NCBI GenBank assembly: GCA_030146705.1
Contig: JASLBE010000044.1
Span: 62,001 to 126,000, forward strand
Source of the DNA: Tissierellales bacterium
GTDB lineage: Bacteria; Bacillota; Clostridia; Tissierellales; Tissierellaceae
Length of the DNA: 64,000 nt
Direction: 5' to 3'
The position numbers were made by a program, and so were the translations under genes. The notes under the pieces were generated by a model, which had not been told where the DNA came from, ran no database searches, and saw only the letters and a program-made list of their open reading frames with translations. Positions 17,068 to 24,607 of the stretch are shown piece by piece. Numbering within the stretch: position 1 is the stretch's first letter; every line of letters begins with the position of its first letter.

Positions 17068-18876
17068 ATGGGTCACCCAACAGTTTACCCTACTGGGGTA
17101 ACAGTATTTAATAAGGAAAAAGCATGGTGTGGTTATAATTTAGTCAATACAAATAAAGGTGCCTTACTTTTTGATATGAATGGAAATGAAATTAGGCTTT
17201 GGGAAGATTTAGACGGTTTTCCAAACAAGCTACTTCCTGGTGGATATATAATGGGACATTCTGGACTTAGGAATCCTAACTATGGTATCCAAGACCAGGT
17301 TGACCTAGTTCAAGTTGACTATGATGGAAATATTATTTGGAAGTTTGACAAGTGGGACTATATTGAAGATCCTGGTGAAGAACCTAGGTGGATGGCTAGG
17401 CAGCACCATGACTACCAAAGAGATGGTAATCCTGTTGGTTACTATGTTCCAGAACAAGAGTCTACTCCTCTTAAGGGCAACACTTTAATCTGTGGTCATA
17501 CAACTGTTAGAAATCCTAAAATTTCACAGCACAAGCTAATGGATGATGCCTTTTATGAAGTTGACTGGGAGGGAAATATCCTTTGGGAGTGGCATGCTAA
17601 TGAACACTTTGATGAGTTCGGCTTTGATGAAACTGCAAAAAATGTCCTAGCTAGAAATCCTAACCTAAGAATTGCAGATGGGGGTATTGGGGACTGGATG
17701 CACATCAATTGTATGAGTTATCTTGGACCTAATAAGTGGTATGACCAAGGGGATGAAAGGTTTCACCCTGAAAATATTATTTGGGATAGTAGGGATTCCA
17801 ATATTTTAGCAATTATTTCTAAAAAAACTGGGGAGCTTGTTTGGAAACTAGGACCAGACTATACTGAAAAACACCTTGAACATATAGGCTATATTATAGG
17901 CCCTCACCATACTCATATGATACCTAGTGGCCTACCTGGTGAAGGAAATATCTTGGTTTTTGATAATGGTGGTTGGGCAGGATATGGGGCTCCAAATCCT
18001 GGAAGTAAAATGGGGCTTAAAAATGGTCGTAGGGATTATTCTAGGGTGCTTGAAATAGACCCTGTAAGCTTGGAAATTGTTTGGCAGTTTACACCTGCTG
18101 AAATGAAGGCTGTTATTCCTCATGATGCTCAAAAATTCTATAGCCCTTATGTTAGTAGTGCCCAAAGACTTCCTAATGGCAACACCTTAATCGATGAAGG
18201 ATCCAACGGTAGGGTCTTTGAAGTAACCAAGGACCACGAACTAGTATGGGAGTGGATTAACCCTTACTATACTGAAACTGATACAAGAAGGAGCAATATG
18301 GTTTACAGGGCCTATAGGTATCCTTATTCTTATGTTCCTCAAGAAGAAAAACCTGAAGAAATATCTATAGAACCAATGGATGTTTCTGCTTGGAGGGTGA
18401 AAAATGCTGGGGCCCTAGGAGGCCATAAGGTTGTTAAGGTTGATGGTACTTTCAATATTGAAGGTGATGGTGCCCTTTGTATGGCTACTGAAGATGAGTT
18501 AGATAGGTTGTCTGAATCTAAGAAAGTTTTTGATATAGATACTAGTCTTTTCAAACCAGTTACTGACTCTGACTTTAATAGGAAGGTAATAAATGGTAAG
18601 CTTCCATCTCTTGTTTTATTTGGGGCAGAAAGATGTGTCCACTGTGAAGCTATCCAACCAGTTATTAAAGAAGTTATGGAAGAGGTATTTAATGACCTAG
18701 ACCTAGATATTTTCTACCTAGATGTAGACCATAACAAATCTACTATGAGGCAGTACAATATTTCTGGAACTCCTACTTTAATATTGTTTAATAACGGGTC
18801 TGAAGTTAAAAGACTTGCAGGTGGAGATAAGACATTTGATCAAATTGCTGACTTTATTGAGGACAATGTCCTTTAA
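17068..18876 (+). CDS. Arylsulfotransferase (ASST)-like beta-propeller fused to C-terminal thioredoxin
   Basis: A 602-residue two-domain protein. Residues of about 10-420 form an ASST-type propeller. Marks are QHHDYQRDGN, DWMHINCMSYLG, KKTGELVWKLG, HHTHMIPSG...NILVFDNGG, SRVLEIDPVSLEIVWQF and QRLPNGNTLIDEGSNGRVFEV. ASST enzymes move sulfate between phenols through a sulfo-histidine, and several candidate histidines are present. After a linker, residues of about 500-602 are a thioredoxin with redox motif CVHC (523-526) and the cis-proline motif GTPT (567-570). Known ASSTs are periplasmic and depend on Dsb-like oxidation, yet no signal peptide is visible here. The start has AAAGGAGAG upstream. 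It follows the antiporter and Crp/Fnr genes. Confidence 0.82.
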   Translation: MGHPTVYPTGVTVFNKEKAWCGYNLVNTNKGALLFDMNGNEIRLWEDLDGFPNKLLPGGYIMGHSGLRNPNYGIQDQVDLVQVDYDGNIIWKFDKWDYIEDPGEEPRWMARQHHDYQRDGNPVGYYVPEQESTPLKGNTLICGHTTVRNPKISQHKLMDDAFYEVDWEGNILWEWHANEHFDEFGFDETAKNVLARNPNLRIADGGIGDWMHINCMSYLGPNKWYDQGDERFHPENIIWDSRDSNILAIISKKTGELVWKLGPDYTEKHLEHIGYIIGPHHTHMIPSGLPGEGNILVFDNGGWAGYGAPNPGSKMGLKNGRRDYSRVLEIDPVSLEIVWQFTPAEMKAVIPHDAQKFYSPYVSSAQRLPNGNTLIDEGSNGRVFEVTKDHELVWEWINPYYTETDTRRSNMVYRAYRYPYSYVPQEEKPEEISIEPMDVSAWRVKNAGALGGHKVVKVDGTFNIEGDGALCMATEDELDRLSESKKVFDIDTSLFKPVTDSDFNRKVINGKLPSLVLFGAERCVHCEAIQPVIKEVMEEVFNDLDLDIFYLDVDHNKSTMRQYNISGTPTLILFNNGSEVKRLAGGDKTFDQIADFIEDNVL

Positions 18877-18897
18877 AAATCATTATAAACTTTAAGT

Positions 18898-18926
18898 AAA
18901 GACACAGGGATAATCCCTGTGTCTTT
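18898..18926. terminator. Bidirectional terminator
   Basis: 13-bp stem AAAGACACAGGGA / TCCCTGTGTCTTT with a TAA loop between the convergent arylsulfotransferase and YitT-family genes. A-run and T-run on the two sides. Confidence 0.9.
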
Positions 18927-19789
18927 TATTTATTTTCTATATTGTAAGAAAAACCCTCACCTAAAACTTCTATCATATCTGTTACCATTATAAAGGCCCT
19001 TGGGTCTATCTCTTGTACTATTTCCTTTACCATTGAAAATTCAGTCCTATTTACAGCACAAAGTAAAACATCTTTTTCAGCCTTAGTATACATTCCAACA
19101 CCTTTTAGGGCTGTAACCCCCCTATTTAATTCCCTCATTAATTCCTGGCTAACTTCCTCAGGCTTATAGGTAATAATATAAAATCCTTTGGAATAACTTG
19201 GCCCCTCTAAGATCATATCTACAATTTTAACAGAGGCATATAGGGAAATTACTGAATATAAGGTAATTTCAGGCTTGGCCTCAACAATACCTGCTAAAAT
19301 AACAACAAAGGAGTCTATCCCCATCATAAAGCTTGATGTCTTAAATTTAGGGAAAAGGTTATTTAAAATAGAACCAGCCAGGTCTGTCCCTCCTGTTGTC
19401 CCTCCAAACTTAAAAATAATACCAAGGCCAACACCAGTTATAACTCCACCAAAAACAGCTGCCAGTAGTAAGTCATCTGTAACGGCCCTTATTGGAGTCA
19501 TCTTTAAAATCACAGTAAAAACTGCTGTTGTAAAAAATGTCCTAGCAGCAGCCTTTTTTCCCAGGGTTTTTGCCCCAAACAAGAAAAGAGGAATATTTAT
19601 AGCCAAGTTAGTCAAGTATATAGGTATCTTAAAAGTCTCCCCTATAATTACAGCAAAACCTGTTACCCCACCTGGAGCTATAACATTGGGTGCTAAAAAT
19701 AAGTTTAAGGCCAAGGCCATTAAAATAGAACCTACTATTAGCATAAAATATTCAAATATTACAATTAAAGAATTATGTTTTTTCACCAT
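18926..19789 (-). CDS. YitT family membrane protein (DUF161/DUF2179)
   Basis: A 287-residue protein with five or six membrane segments (about 10-170, including the glycine-rich GGVITGVGLGIIFKFGGTTGGTD) and a cytoplasmic C-terminal DUF2179 domain (about 215-285, GPSYSKGFYIITYKPEEV, ALKGVGMYTKAEKDVL). YitT-type proteins are widespread in Firmicutes and their substrate is not settled. The ATG at 19789 follows GAGGAGGG. The longer frame from 19813 has no site. It lies 122 nt after the WecG/TagA gene on the same strand. No terminator is obvious between them, so co-transcription is possible but unproven. Confidence 0.9.
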   Translation of the reverse strand: MVKKHNSLIVIFEYFMLIVGSILMALALNLFLAPNVIAPGGVTGFAVIIGETFKIPIYLTNLAINIPLFLFGAKTLGKKAAARTFFTTAVFTVILKMTPIRAVTDDLLLAAVFGGVITGVGLGIIFKFGGTTGGTDLAGSILNNLFPKFKTSSFMMGIDSFVVILAGIVEAKPEITLYSVISLYASVKIVDMILEGPSYSKGFYIITYKPEEVSQELMRELNRGVTALKGVGMYTKAEKDVLLCAVNRTEFSMVKEIVQEIDPRAFIMVTDMIEVLGEGFSYNIENK

Positions 19790-19911
19790 AATATCCCTCC
19801 TCTTTATCCACATAATTAAAGCAGTAAATTTTCATTTACTGCCAGTCTTCCTCTTATTTTTCCTTCCTACGCCCTTTAAGCTACTAATAATATATAGCTA
19901 CCCAAATTATT

Positions 19912-20667
19912 TTACTTAATAACATCCTTCCTAAAGATAACCTCTAATAAAAACTTAGGTAGGATTAGTTGCCTTTTCAACCTAGAAGGGTTTTTTATAA
20001 GCCTATAAAGCCATTCAAGTCCTAGTTTCTGCCAGACCTTTGGGGCCCTTTTTGCAACCCCGGCCAAAATATCCATAACTCCCCCATTACCAATTATTAG
20101 TTTAGCCTTCAGCCTGTCCTTATTATTGTCTATAAATAATTCCTGCCTTGGAAAACCCAGGCCTACAAATATAATATCTGGCTCCAGCTCGTTTATTTCC
20201 TTAACAATTGCCAGTTCTTCATCATGGTCAACTAAGCCTATATGACTACCCTTAAAGAAACCATTATGGTGGCCAACAACCCTAAGGTTTTTATAGGTTT
20301 TCCCTATATTTTCACTGGCCTTTTTACTAACACCATCAGCCCCTCCTAGGAGGTAGACACTATAAGCCTCTTCATTGGCTATTTCCAACATTTTAATAGA
20401 CATATCATAGCCAGTAACCCTTTCTTTTAGGGGTTTATTTTTTATCCTACTTGCATAAATAACCCCTATACCATCAGGAGTTACTAGACTACCCTCATCT
20501 AATATTCTTTTTAGGTTTTCGTCCTCCCTGGCCTTCATTATAATTTCTGGGTTGGGGGTATAGATAGTTTCTAGCCTACTCCCCTTTAAAAAACCTCTTA
20601 TTTTTTCTTCCGCACACTTAAAATCTATATTATCTACCCTAATTCCAAATATCCTTATACTATCCAT
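19912..20667 (-). CDS. WecG/TagA/CpsF family glycosyltransferase
   Basis: A 251-residue GT26 enzyme. TagA adds N-acetylmannosamine to undecaprenyl-PP-GlcNAc as the committed step of wall teichoic acid or related secondary polymer synthesis. WecG uses ManNAc-uronate. Visible marks are IYTPNPEIIMKA (about 37-48), LVTPDGIGVIYAS (about 62-74) and GLGFPRQELFI (about 175-185). A basic amphipathic tail (NPSRLKRQLILPKFLLEVIF) probably binds the membrane. Weak but present AGGTGA site. It is divergent from the GT4-DUF4330-ligase cluster and likely works with it in making an undecaprenyl-linked surface polymer. Confidence 0.9.
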   Translation of the reverse strand: MDSIRIFGIRVDNIDFKCAEEKIRGFLKGSRLETIYTPNPEIIMKAREDENLKRILDEGSLVTPDGIGVIYASRIKNKPLKERVTGYDMSIKMLEIANEEAYSVYLLGGADGVSKKASENIGKTYKNLRVVGHHNGFFKGSHIGLVDHDEELAIVKEINELEPDIIFVGLGFPRQELFIDNNKDRLKAKLIIGNGGVMDILAGVAKRAPKVWQKLGLEWLYRLIKNPSRLKRQLILPKFLLEVIFRKDVIK

Positions 20668-20794
20668 TTCTCACTATCACCTTTTCAAAACATTTTTCTA
20701 GCCTTTATATAATATAACACAAAAAACTTTTAATTACATTAGGATTTAATGTTATAATGTTATATGATTGCAATGTATTTTAGGAGGATAAATT

Positions 20795-21877
20795 TTGAAA
20801 TTACTATACTTAATAAACTACCTAGGTGGAGGTGGAACAGAGTCCTATGTCTATTCATTAGCCAAGGCTTTTAAAGACGAGCACAAGGTTTATCTTGTCT
20901 ATAATGAAGCTGGTGATGGCTATGAAAGGTTTAAAAATCTAGGGCTTACTATGATCCAACTACCTATGGATAGTTTTTATGATTTAAAGGCTGCAAAAAA
21001 ATTAAAACAAATATGTGAAGATGAGTCTATTGACTTAATCCACACACATTTTTTAAGGGAAAACTCAATAAGTGTCCTAGCCAAGTTTTTAGGAAATAAG
21101 GCAAGGCTTATTAATACTAGGCATATGCTAATAGAAAATACTGGTCCAATTAGACTTGTGAATAAGTTCATAACAAAGTTTAATAATTATGTAATAGCTG
21201 TTAGTAAGTCTGTTGAAAAGTTACTTATTAGTGAATTAGGCCCTAGGAAAAATATAAGGCTTATCTACACAGGACTAGACAAGGAAAACTGGTCCAGGAC
21301 TGCTTATGATTTTAGGAAAAAATATGGCTTAGATGAAAATACAATCCTAATAACATCTACTGCCAGGTTTTCCAAAGAAAAAGGCCATGAATTTATTATA
21401 AGGACCCTGGCCAGGTTCCAAGATGACTTTAAGGGGAAAAACTTTAAACTTGTCTTTATAGGTAGTGGCCCAATACTAGAGGATATGGTTCAACTTTCAA
21501 AGGATTTGAATGTTCACAACCATATTCTATTTTTAGGTTATAAAGAAGATATTAGGTCTATTTTAAACCAGTCTGACATCTTTCTTCTATGTTCAGAAAC
21601 TGAGGCCTTTGGGATTTCTATCCTAGAAGCTATGGCATCTAAACTTCCTATAATAGCAACTAATACTGGGGGGATTACAGAAATAATACCTAGCAAGTCT
21701 AAGGAGGGTATTATTATTGACTACTTGGACCAGGAAGCACTTAGGGAATCCTTACTTTGCCTAATGGACAGTAGGGAACTTCGAAGGTCCTATGGCCAGG
21801 CTGGATATGACCTTGTAACCACCAAGTTTACCTTGGAAAAAACAATAGAAGAAACTTACAAGTTATATTCTAATTAA
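20795..21877 (+). CDS. Glycosyltransferase family 4
   Basis: A 360-residue GT-B fold transferase. The N-terminal domain starts KLLYLINYLGGGGTESYVYSLAKAF, the nucleotide-sugar-binding half has TARFSKEKGHEFIIRTLA and the signature SETEAFGISILEAMASKLPIIATNTGG (glutamate pair of the E-x7-E motif, about 273-290). It transfers a sugar from an activated donor to a lipid-linked or surface glycan; specificity is not readable. The start is TTG with AGGAGG seven bases upstream. An extended TGT-TATAAT -10 box lies near 20752. First gene of a run through two DUF4330 genes and an O-antigen-ligase-like gene. Confidence 0.92.
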   Translation: MKLLYLINYLGGGGTESYVYSLAKAFKDEHKVYLVYNEAGDGYERFKNLGLTMIQLPMDSFYDLKAAKKLKQICEDESIDLIHTHFLRENSISVLAKFLGNKARLINTRHMLIENTGPIRLVNKFITKFNNYVIAVSKSVEKLLISELGPRKNIRLIYTGLDKENWSRTAYDFRKKYGLDENTILITSTARFSKEKGHEFIIRTLARFQDDFKGKNFKLVFIGSGPILEDMVQLSKDLNVHNHILFLGYKEDIRSILNQSDIFLLCSETEAFGISILEAMASKLPIIATNTGGITEIIPSKSKEGIIIDYLDQEALRESLLCLMDSRELRRSYGQAGYDLVTTKFTLEKTIEETYKLYSN

Positions 21878-21890
21878 GAAAGGAGACATT

Positions 21891-22379
21891 ATGATAATAG
21901 ATAAGGAAGGAAGACTTTTTGGTAAAGTTAGTATCATTGACATTATAACCCTTATCCTAGTTGTCCTTATAGGTTTTTTATTTTTAAAACAGCTAGGAGT
22001 AATAGGTTCTAAACAGGTTGCAGTTTCTCTAGACCAACTAGAGATAACATTTTACCAGGAAGAAGTAAATGACTTTACAGCTGAAAGTGTACAAATAGGG
22101 CAACCTACAAAGGAAACCCTGAAAAATGTTAGTTTTGGAGAAATTACCAAGATAGAAATTGGCGACCCTATTTCTTGGGACAAGGACCCTGATGGAAAAC
22201 AAGTTTCATCATCTAGAGAGGGCTATAAGTCAATTTACATTACCACTGAAACCAAGGGAAGGCTTACAGAAAATGGGGCCCTTCTTGCTGGTGAAGAATA
22301 TTATGTGGGCCAAACTATTATGTTTAAGGCTGGCAATGCAATCTTTTATGGCGATATAGCAGGATTTAACAAAAAATAG
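21891..22379 (+). CDS. DUF4330 family protein, copy 1
   Basis: A 162-residue protein with a short cytoplasmic N-terminus (MIIDKEGRLFGKVSIIDIIT), one membrane segment (about 17-38) and an extracytoplasmic domain. The family has no assigned function. It closely resembles the next gene: shared blocks are DFxAxxxxIGxP, FGxIxK, SWxxxxxGxxxxSSREGYKSxxIT and Y-x-GQTxxxKAGN. It starts 13 nt after the glycosyltransferase with AAAGGAG upstream. Position between a glycosyltransferase and a polymerase-like protein suggests a role in export, polymerisation or length control of the surface glycan. That is inference from context. Confidence 0.85.
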   Translation: MIIDKEGRLFGKVSIIDIITLILVVLIGFLFLKQLGVIGSKQVAVSLDQLEITFYQEEVNDFTAESVQIGQPTKETLKNVSFGEITKIEIGDPISWDKDPDGKQVSSSREGYKSIYITTETKGRLTENGALLAGEEYYVGQTIMFKAGNAIFYGDIAGFNKK

Positions 22380-22388
22380 GAGGTACTT

Positions 22389-22871
22389 ATGGTTAATAGA
22401 AAAAAGAAGTTTAATTTTATAGATTTACTTATAATTTTAATTATAGTTTTAGGGGTTGCCTTTGGCTTTAAGAAGTTTAAAAAGGCAGATATGTCATCTC
22501 CAGTTGCAAGTAAGGATACTAAGATTTTAGTTTCCTATTATATAGAAGAGGTTCCAGACTTTGCAGCTGATGCAATTGAAATTGGCTCCCCTGTAAAAGA
22601 AGAGGTTCAAAACTCTAATTTTGGAAATGTTATAAAAAAAGATGTAGGAGAATCTGTTTCTTGGGCTAGAAACAATAAAGGAGAGTTCTTCAAATCTTCT
22701 AGGGAGGGTTATAAATCTTTAGAAATTACTATGGAGGCCAATGGAGTAATTGGTGAAAATGGGGTTACAATTGATAAATCTGTTTATTATATAGGTCAGA
22801 CTGTTACTTTAAAGGCAGGAAACTCTCTTTTAAAAACTGGTAGAATTTCCGATGTTAAGTTAGCTGACTAG
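22389..22871 (+). CDS. DUF4330 family protein, copy 2
   Basis: A 160-residue paralogue of the preceding gene, nine nt downstream with its own GGAGGTACTT site. Basic N-terminus (NRKKKFNFIDLL), one membrane segment (about 10-28), then the same extracellular domain with VPDFAADAIEIGSPVKEEVQN, VSWARNNKGEF and REGYKSLEIT. The copies differ enough that this is an old tandem duplication, perhaps forming a hetero-oligomer. No known function. Confidence 0.85.
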   Translation: MVNRKKKFNFIDLLIILIIVLGVAFGFKKFKKADMSSPVASKDTKILVSYYIEEVPDFAADAIEIGSPVKEEVQNSNFGNVIKKDVGESVSWARNNKGEFFKSSREGYKSLEITMEANGVIGENGVTIDKSVYYIGQTVTLKAGNSLLKTGRISDVKLAD

Positions 22872-22887
22872 GAGAAAGGTTGATAAT

Positions 22888-24426
22888 ATGACAAATTTAT
22901 TGAGGGAAAGTTTTATACTTTCCAGTATTTACAGGCTGGCTTTATTTATTAAAAAAGCTTTTAAAAACAGCCTCCTATATGGGATCTTTTCAAGCCTTCA
23001 GGATAAATTTAACTACCTACTTGGCTATAGTAAGTTTTGGTCCTATTATTTTTCCAAAGATAGGCTAGATAACTACTTTAAAAATTCACTAGTCAACAAG
23101 TATCTTTCAATGGTCTTAAACTTGCCTACAAACTTTGTAAGGTTTTTAAATACTAGGTTTTATAAAATTCTAAGACACAGCCTAGTATATAGGTTCTTGG
23201 TGTTTTTAAGTGGAAAGTTTACATCCTTATTTGGCCTAGTCCTAGTATTTACTATGGTAGTCCCAGACCATAAATGGTACAACATCTTTGGAGTTGCCAG
23301 TATATTTTTCCTATACTTTATCTACCTGGTAAAGACAGGAACTAATAAAAATTTCAACTTCAAGCTGGATAATTTAGATATTTCAATTGTAGTTTTTATG
23401 ATTTCAATATTTTTATCCTTCATCCTATCCCTTTTTCCAAAAGATAGTTTAAATAGTTTTATCTATTTTACTATAAGCTTTATAGGACTATTAATCCTAG
23501 TTAATGGGATAGATTCTAAAAAGGACCTAAATATAATAATTAATTTTCTTGTTTTAGGAGCCTTCCTAACAGCAGTTTATGGAGTCTACCAGTGGAAGAT
23601 AGTTGGAATTGAAGTAAACCCTTCCTTAACAGATATTACTGTTAACCAGGGTATGTCTGGTAGGGTTTTTTCAACTATGGGAAACCCAAATATATATGGT
23701 GAGCTTTTGATTTTAACTATGCCATTTTTCATAGTTAGTATTTTAAATAGTAACAAGCTTTTAGCCAAGCTAATCTATGGACTTGGGTTTTTATTAACCT
23801 TGGTAATCCTCTTAAAAACAGGATCAAGGTCTGCCTGGGTGGCCTTTGCCTTTTCTGTAGGAGTTTTTATCTTCTTTAAGAAAAAAAGCCTCCTACCATT
23901 TTTTGTCCTAGTAGGCTTTTTCCTGGTTCCATTTTTGCCAGACTCTATCTATAGGAGGATTTTAACAATTTTTAACCCAAATGATTCCTCTTTAAAATAT
24001 AGGAAAGAAATTTTAGAGCCTGCTATGCCAATGCTTAAGGACTATTGGTTTACAGGTGTAGGCCTAGGACCTAACACCTTTAATACTATTTATAAGAGGT
24101 ATAAGTCCTTTACTTTAAAAACAGTGGCCCATACCCACAACCTATTTTTGCAAATTTGGTTGGAAGCAGGAGTAGTTGCTCTTCTATCCTTCCTTATAAT
24201 GGGTTTTAGGCTAATTAAAAAATCTTCTTACATCCTTAGAAATACTAGGGATAAAAAATTAATAAATATAGCAATTGGAAGTATTTCAGCCATAGGCGGA
24301 ATTGTAGTTATGGGTTTTGCTGACCATATTTGGTTCTATAATAGGATCTTATTTATGTTTTGGATAATAGTTGGAATTCTTTTAGGTGTATATAAAATAG
24401 TAAAAAAAGAACTAGGGGCTAATTAA
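22888..24426 (+). CDS. O-antigen ligase/polymerase (Wzy/WaaL-like) membrane protein with repeat-bearing N-terminus
   Basis: A 512-residue membrane protein with about 11-12 membrane segments from residue 112 on. The central part KTGSRSAWVAFAFSVGVF and the later GVGLGPNTFNTIYKRY...HTHNLFLQIWLEAG fit the O-antigen ligase/Wzy_C pattern. Such enzymes polymerise or attach undecaprenyl-linked glycans. The first 110 residues are unusual: a basic region with four related 14-residue blocks (about 7-20, 24-37, 63-76, 93-106) of the form xFKNSLLYxxxxxx, likely amphipathic helices on the inner membrane face. It closes the glycosyltransferase-DUF4330 run; the terminator overlaps its stop codon. Confidence 0.88.
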   Translation: MTNLLRESFILSSIYRLALFIKKAFKNSLLYGIFSSLQDKFNYLLGYSKFWSYYFSKDRLDNYFKNSLVNKYLSMVLNLPTNFVRFLNTRFYKILRHSLVYRFLVFLSGKFTSLFGLVLVFTMVVPDHKWYNIFGVASIFFLYFIYLVKTGTNKNFNFKLDNLDISIVVFMISIFLSFILSLFPKDSLNSFIYFTISFIGLLILVNGIDSKKDLNIIINFLVLGAFLTAVYGVYQWKIVGIEVNPSLTDITVNQGMSGRVFSTMGNPNIYGELLILTMPFFIVSILNSNKLLAKLIYGLGFLLTLVILLKTGSRSAWVAFAFSVGVFIFFKKKSLLPFFVLVGFFLVPFLPDSIYRRILTIFNPNDSSLKYRKEILEPAMPMLKDYWFTGVGLGPNTFNTIYKRYKSFTLKTVAHTHNLFLQIWLEAGVVALLSFLIMGFRLIKKSSYILRNTRDKKLINIAIGSISAIGGIVVMGFADHIWFYNRILFMFWIIVGILLGVYKIVKKELGAN

Positions 24427-24440
24427 ACCCTAGTTCTTTT
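24405..24440 (+). terminator. Terminator of the GT4-DUF4330-ligase operon
   Basis: 13-bp stem (24405-24417 / 24428-24440) whose left arm is the last codons of the ligase gene. The 10-nt loop contains the stop codon. Confidence 0.8.
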
Positions 24441-24607
24441 ACTATCCTGTTACTTTAATATTAATTTTCTATTACATAGGCTCTTTGTTTCTTTTCCGTA
24501 ATAGTTTTCTAAACTTTCTATGTTATTATAGGTTTGTTAGCATTGTATAATAAATTTTTAATATATAAAAAATATACAAAATCTTATGTAATTATAGAGG
24601 TGATTTT

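Noticed and set aside
19275..19919. 214-residue plus-strand frame, Lys/Pro/Ile-rich
   Set aside because: Long but wholly antisense to the YitT-family membrane protein; hydrophobic codons on one strand leave an open frame on the other.
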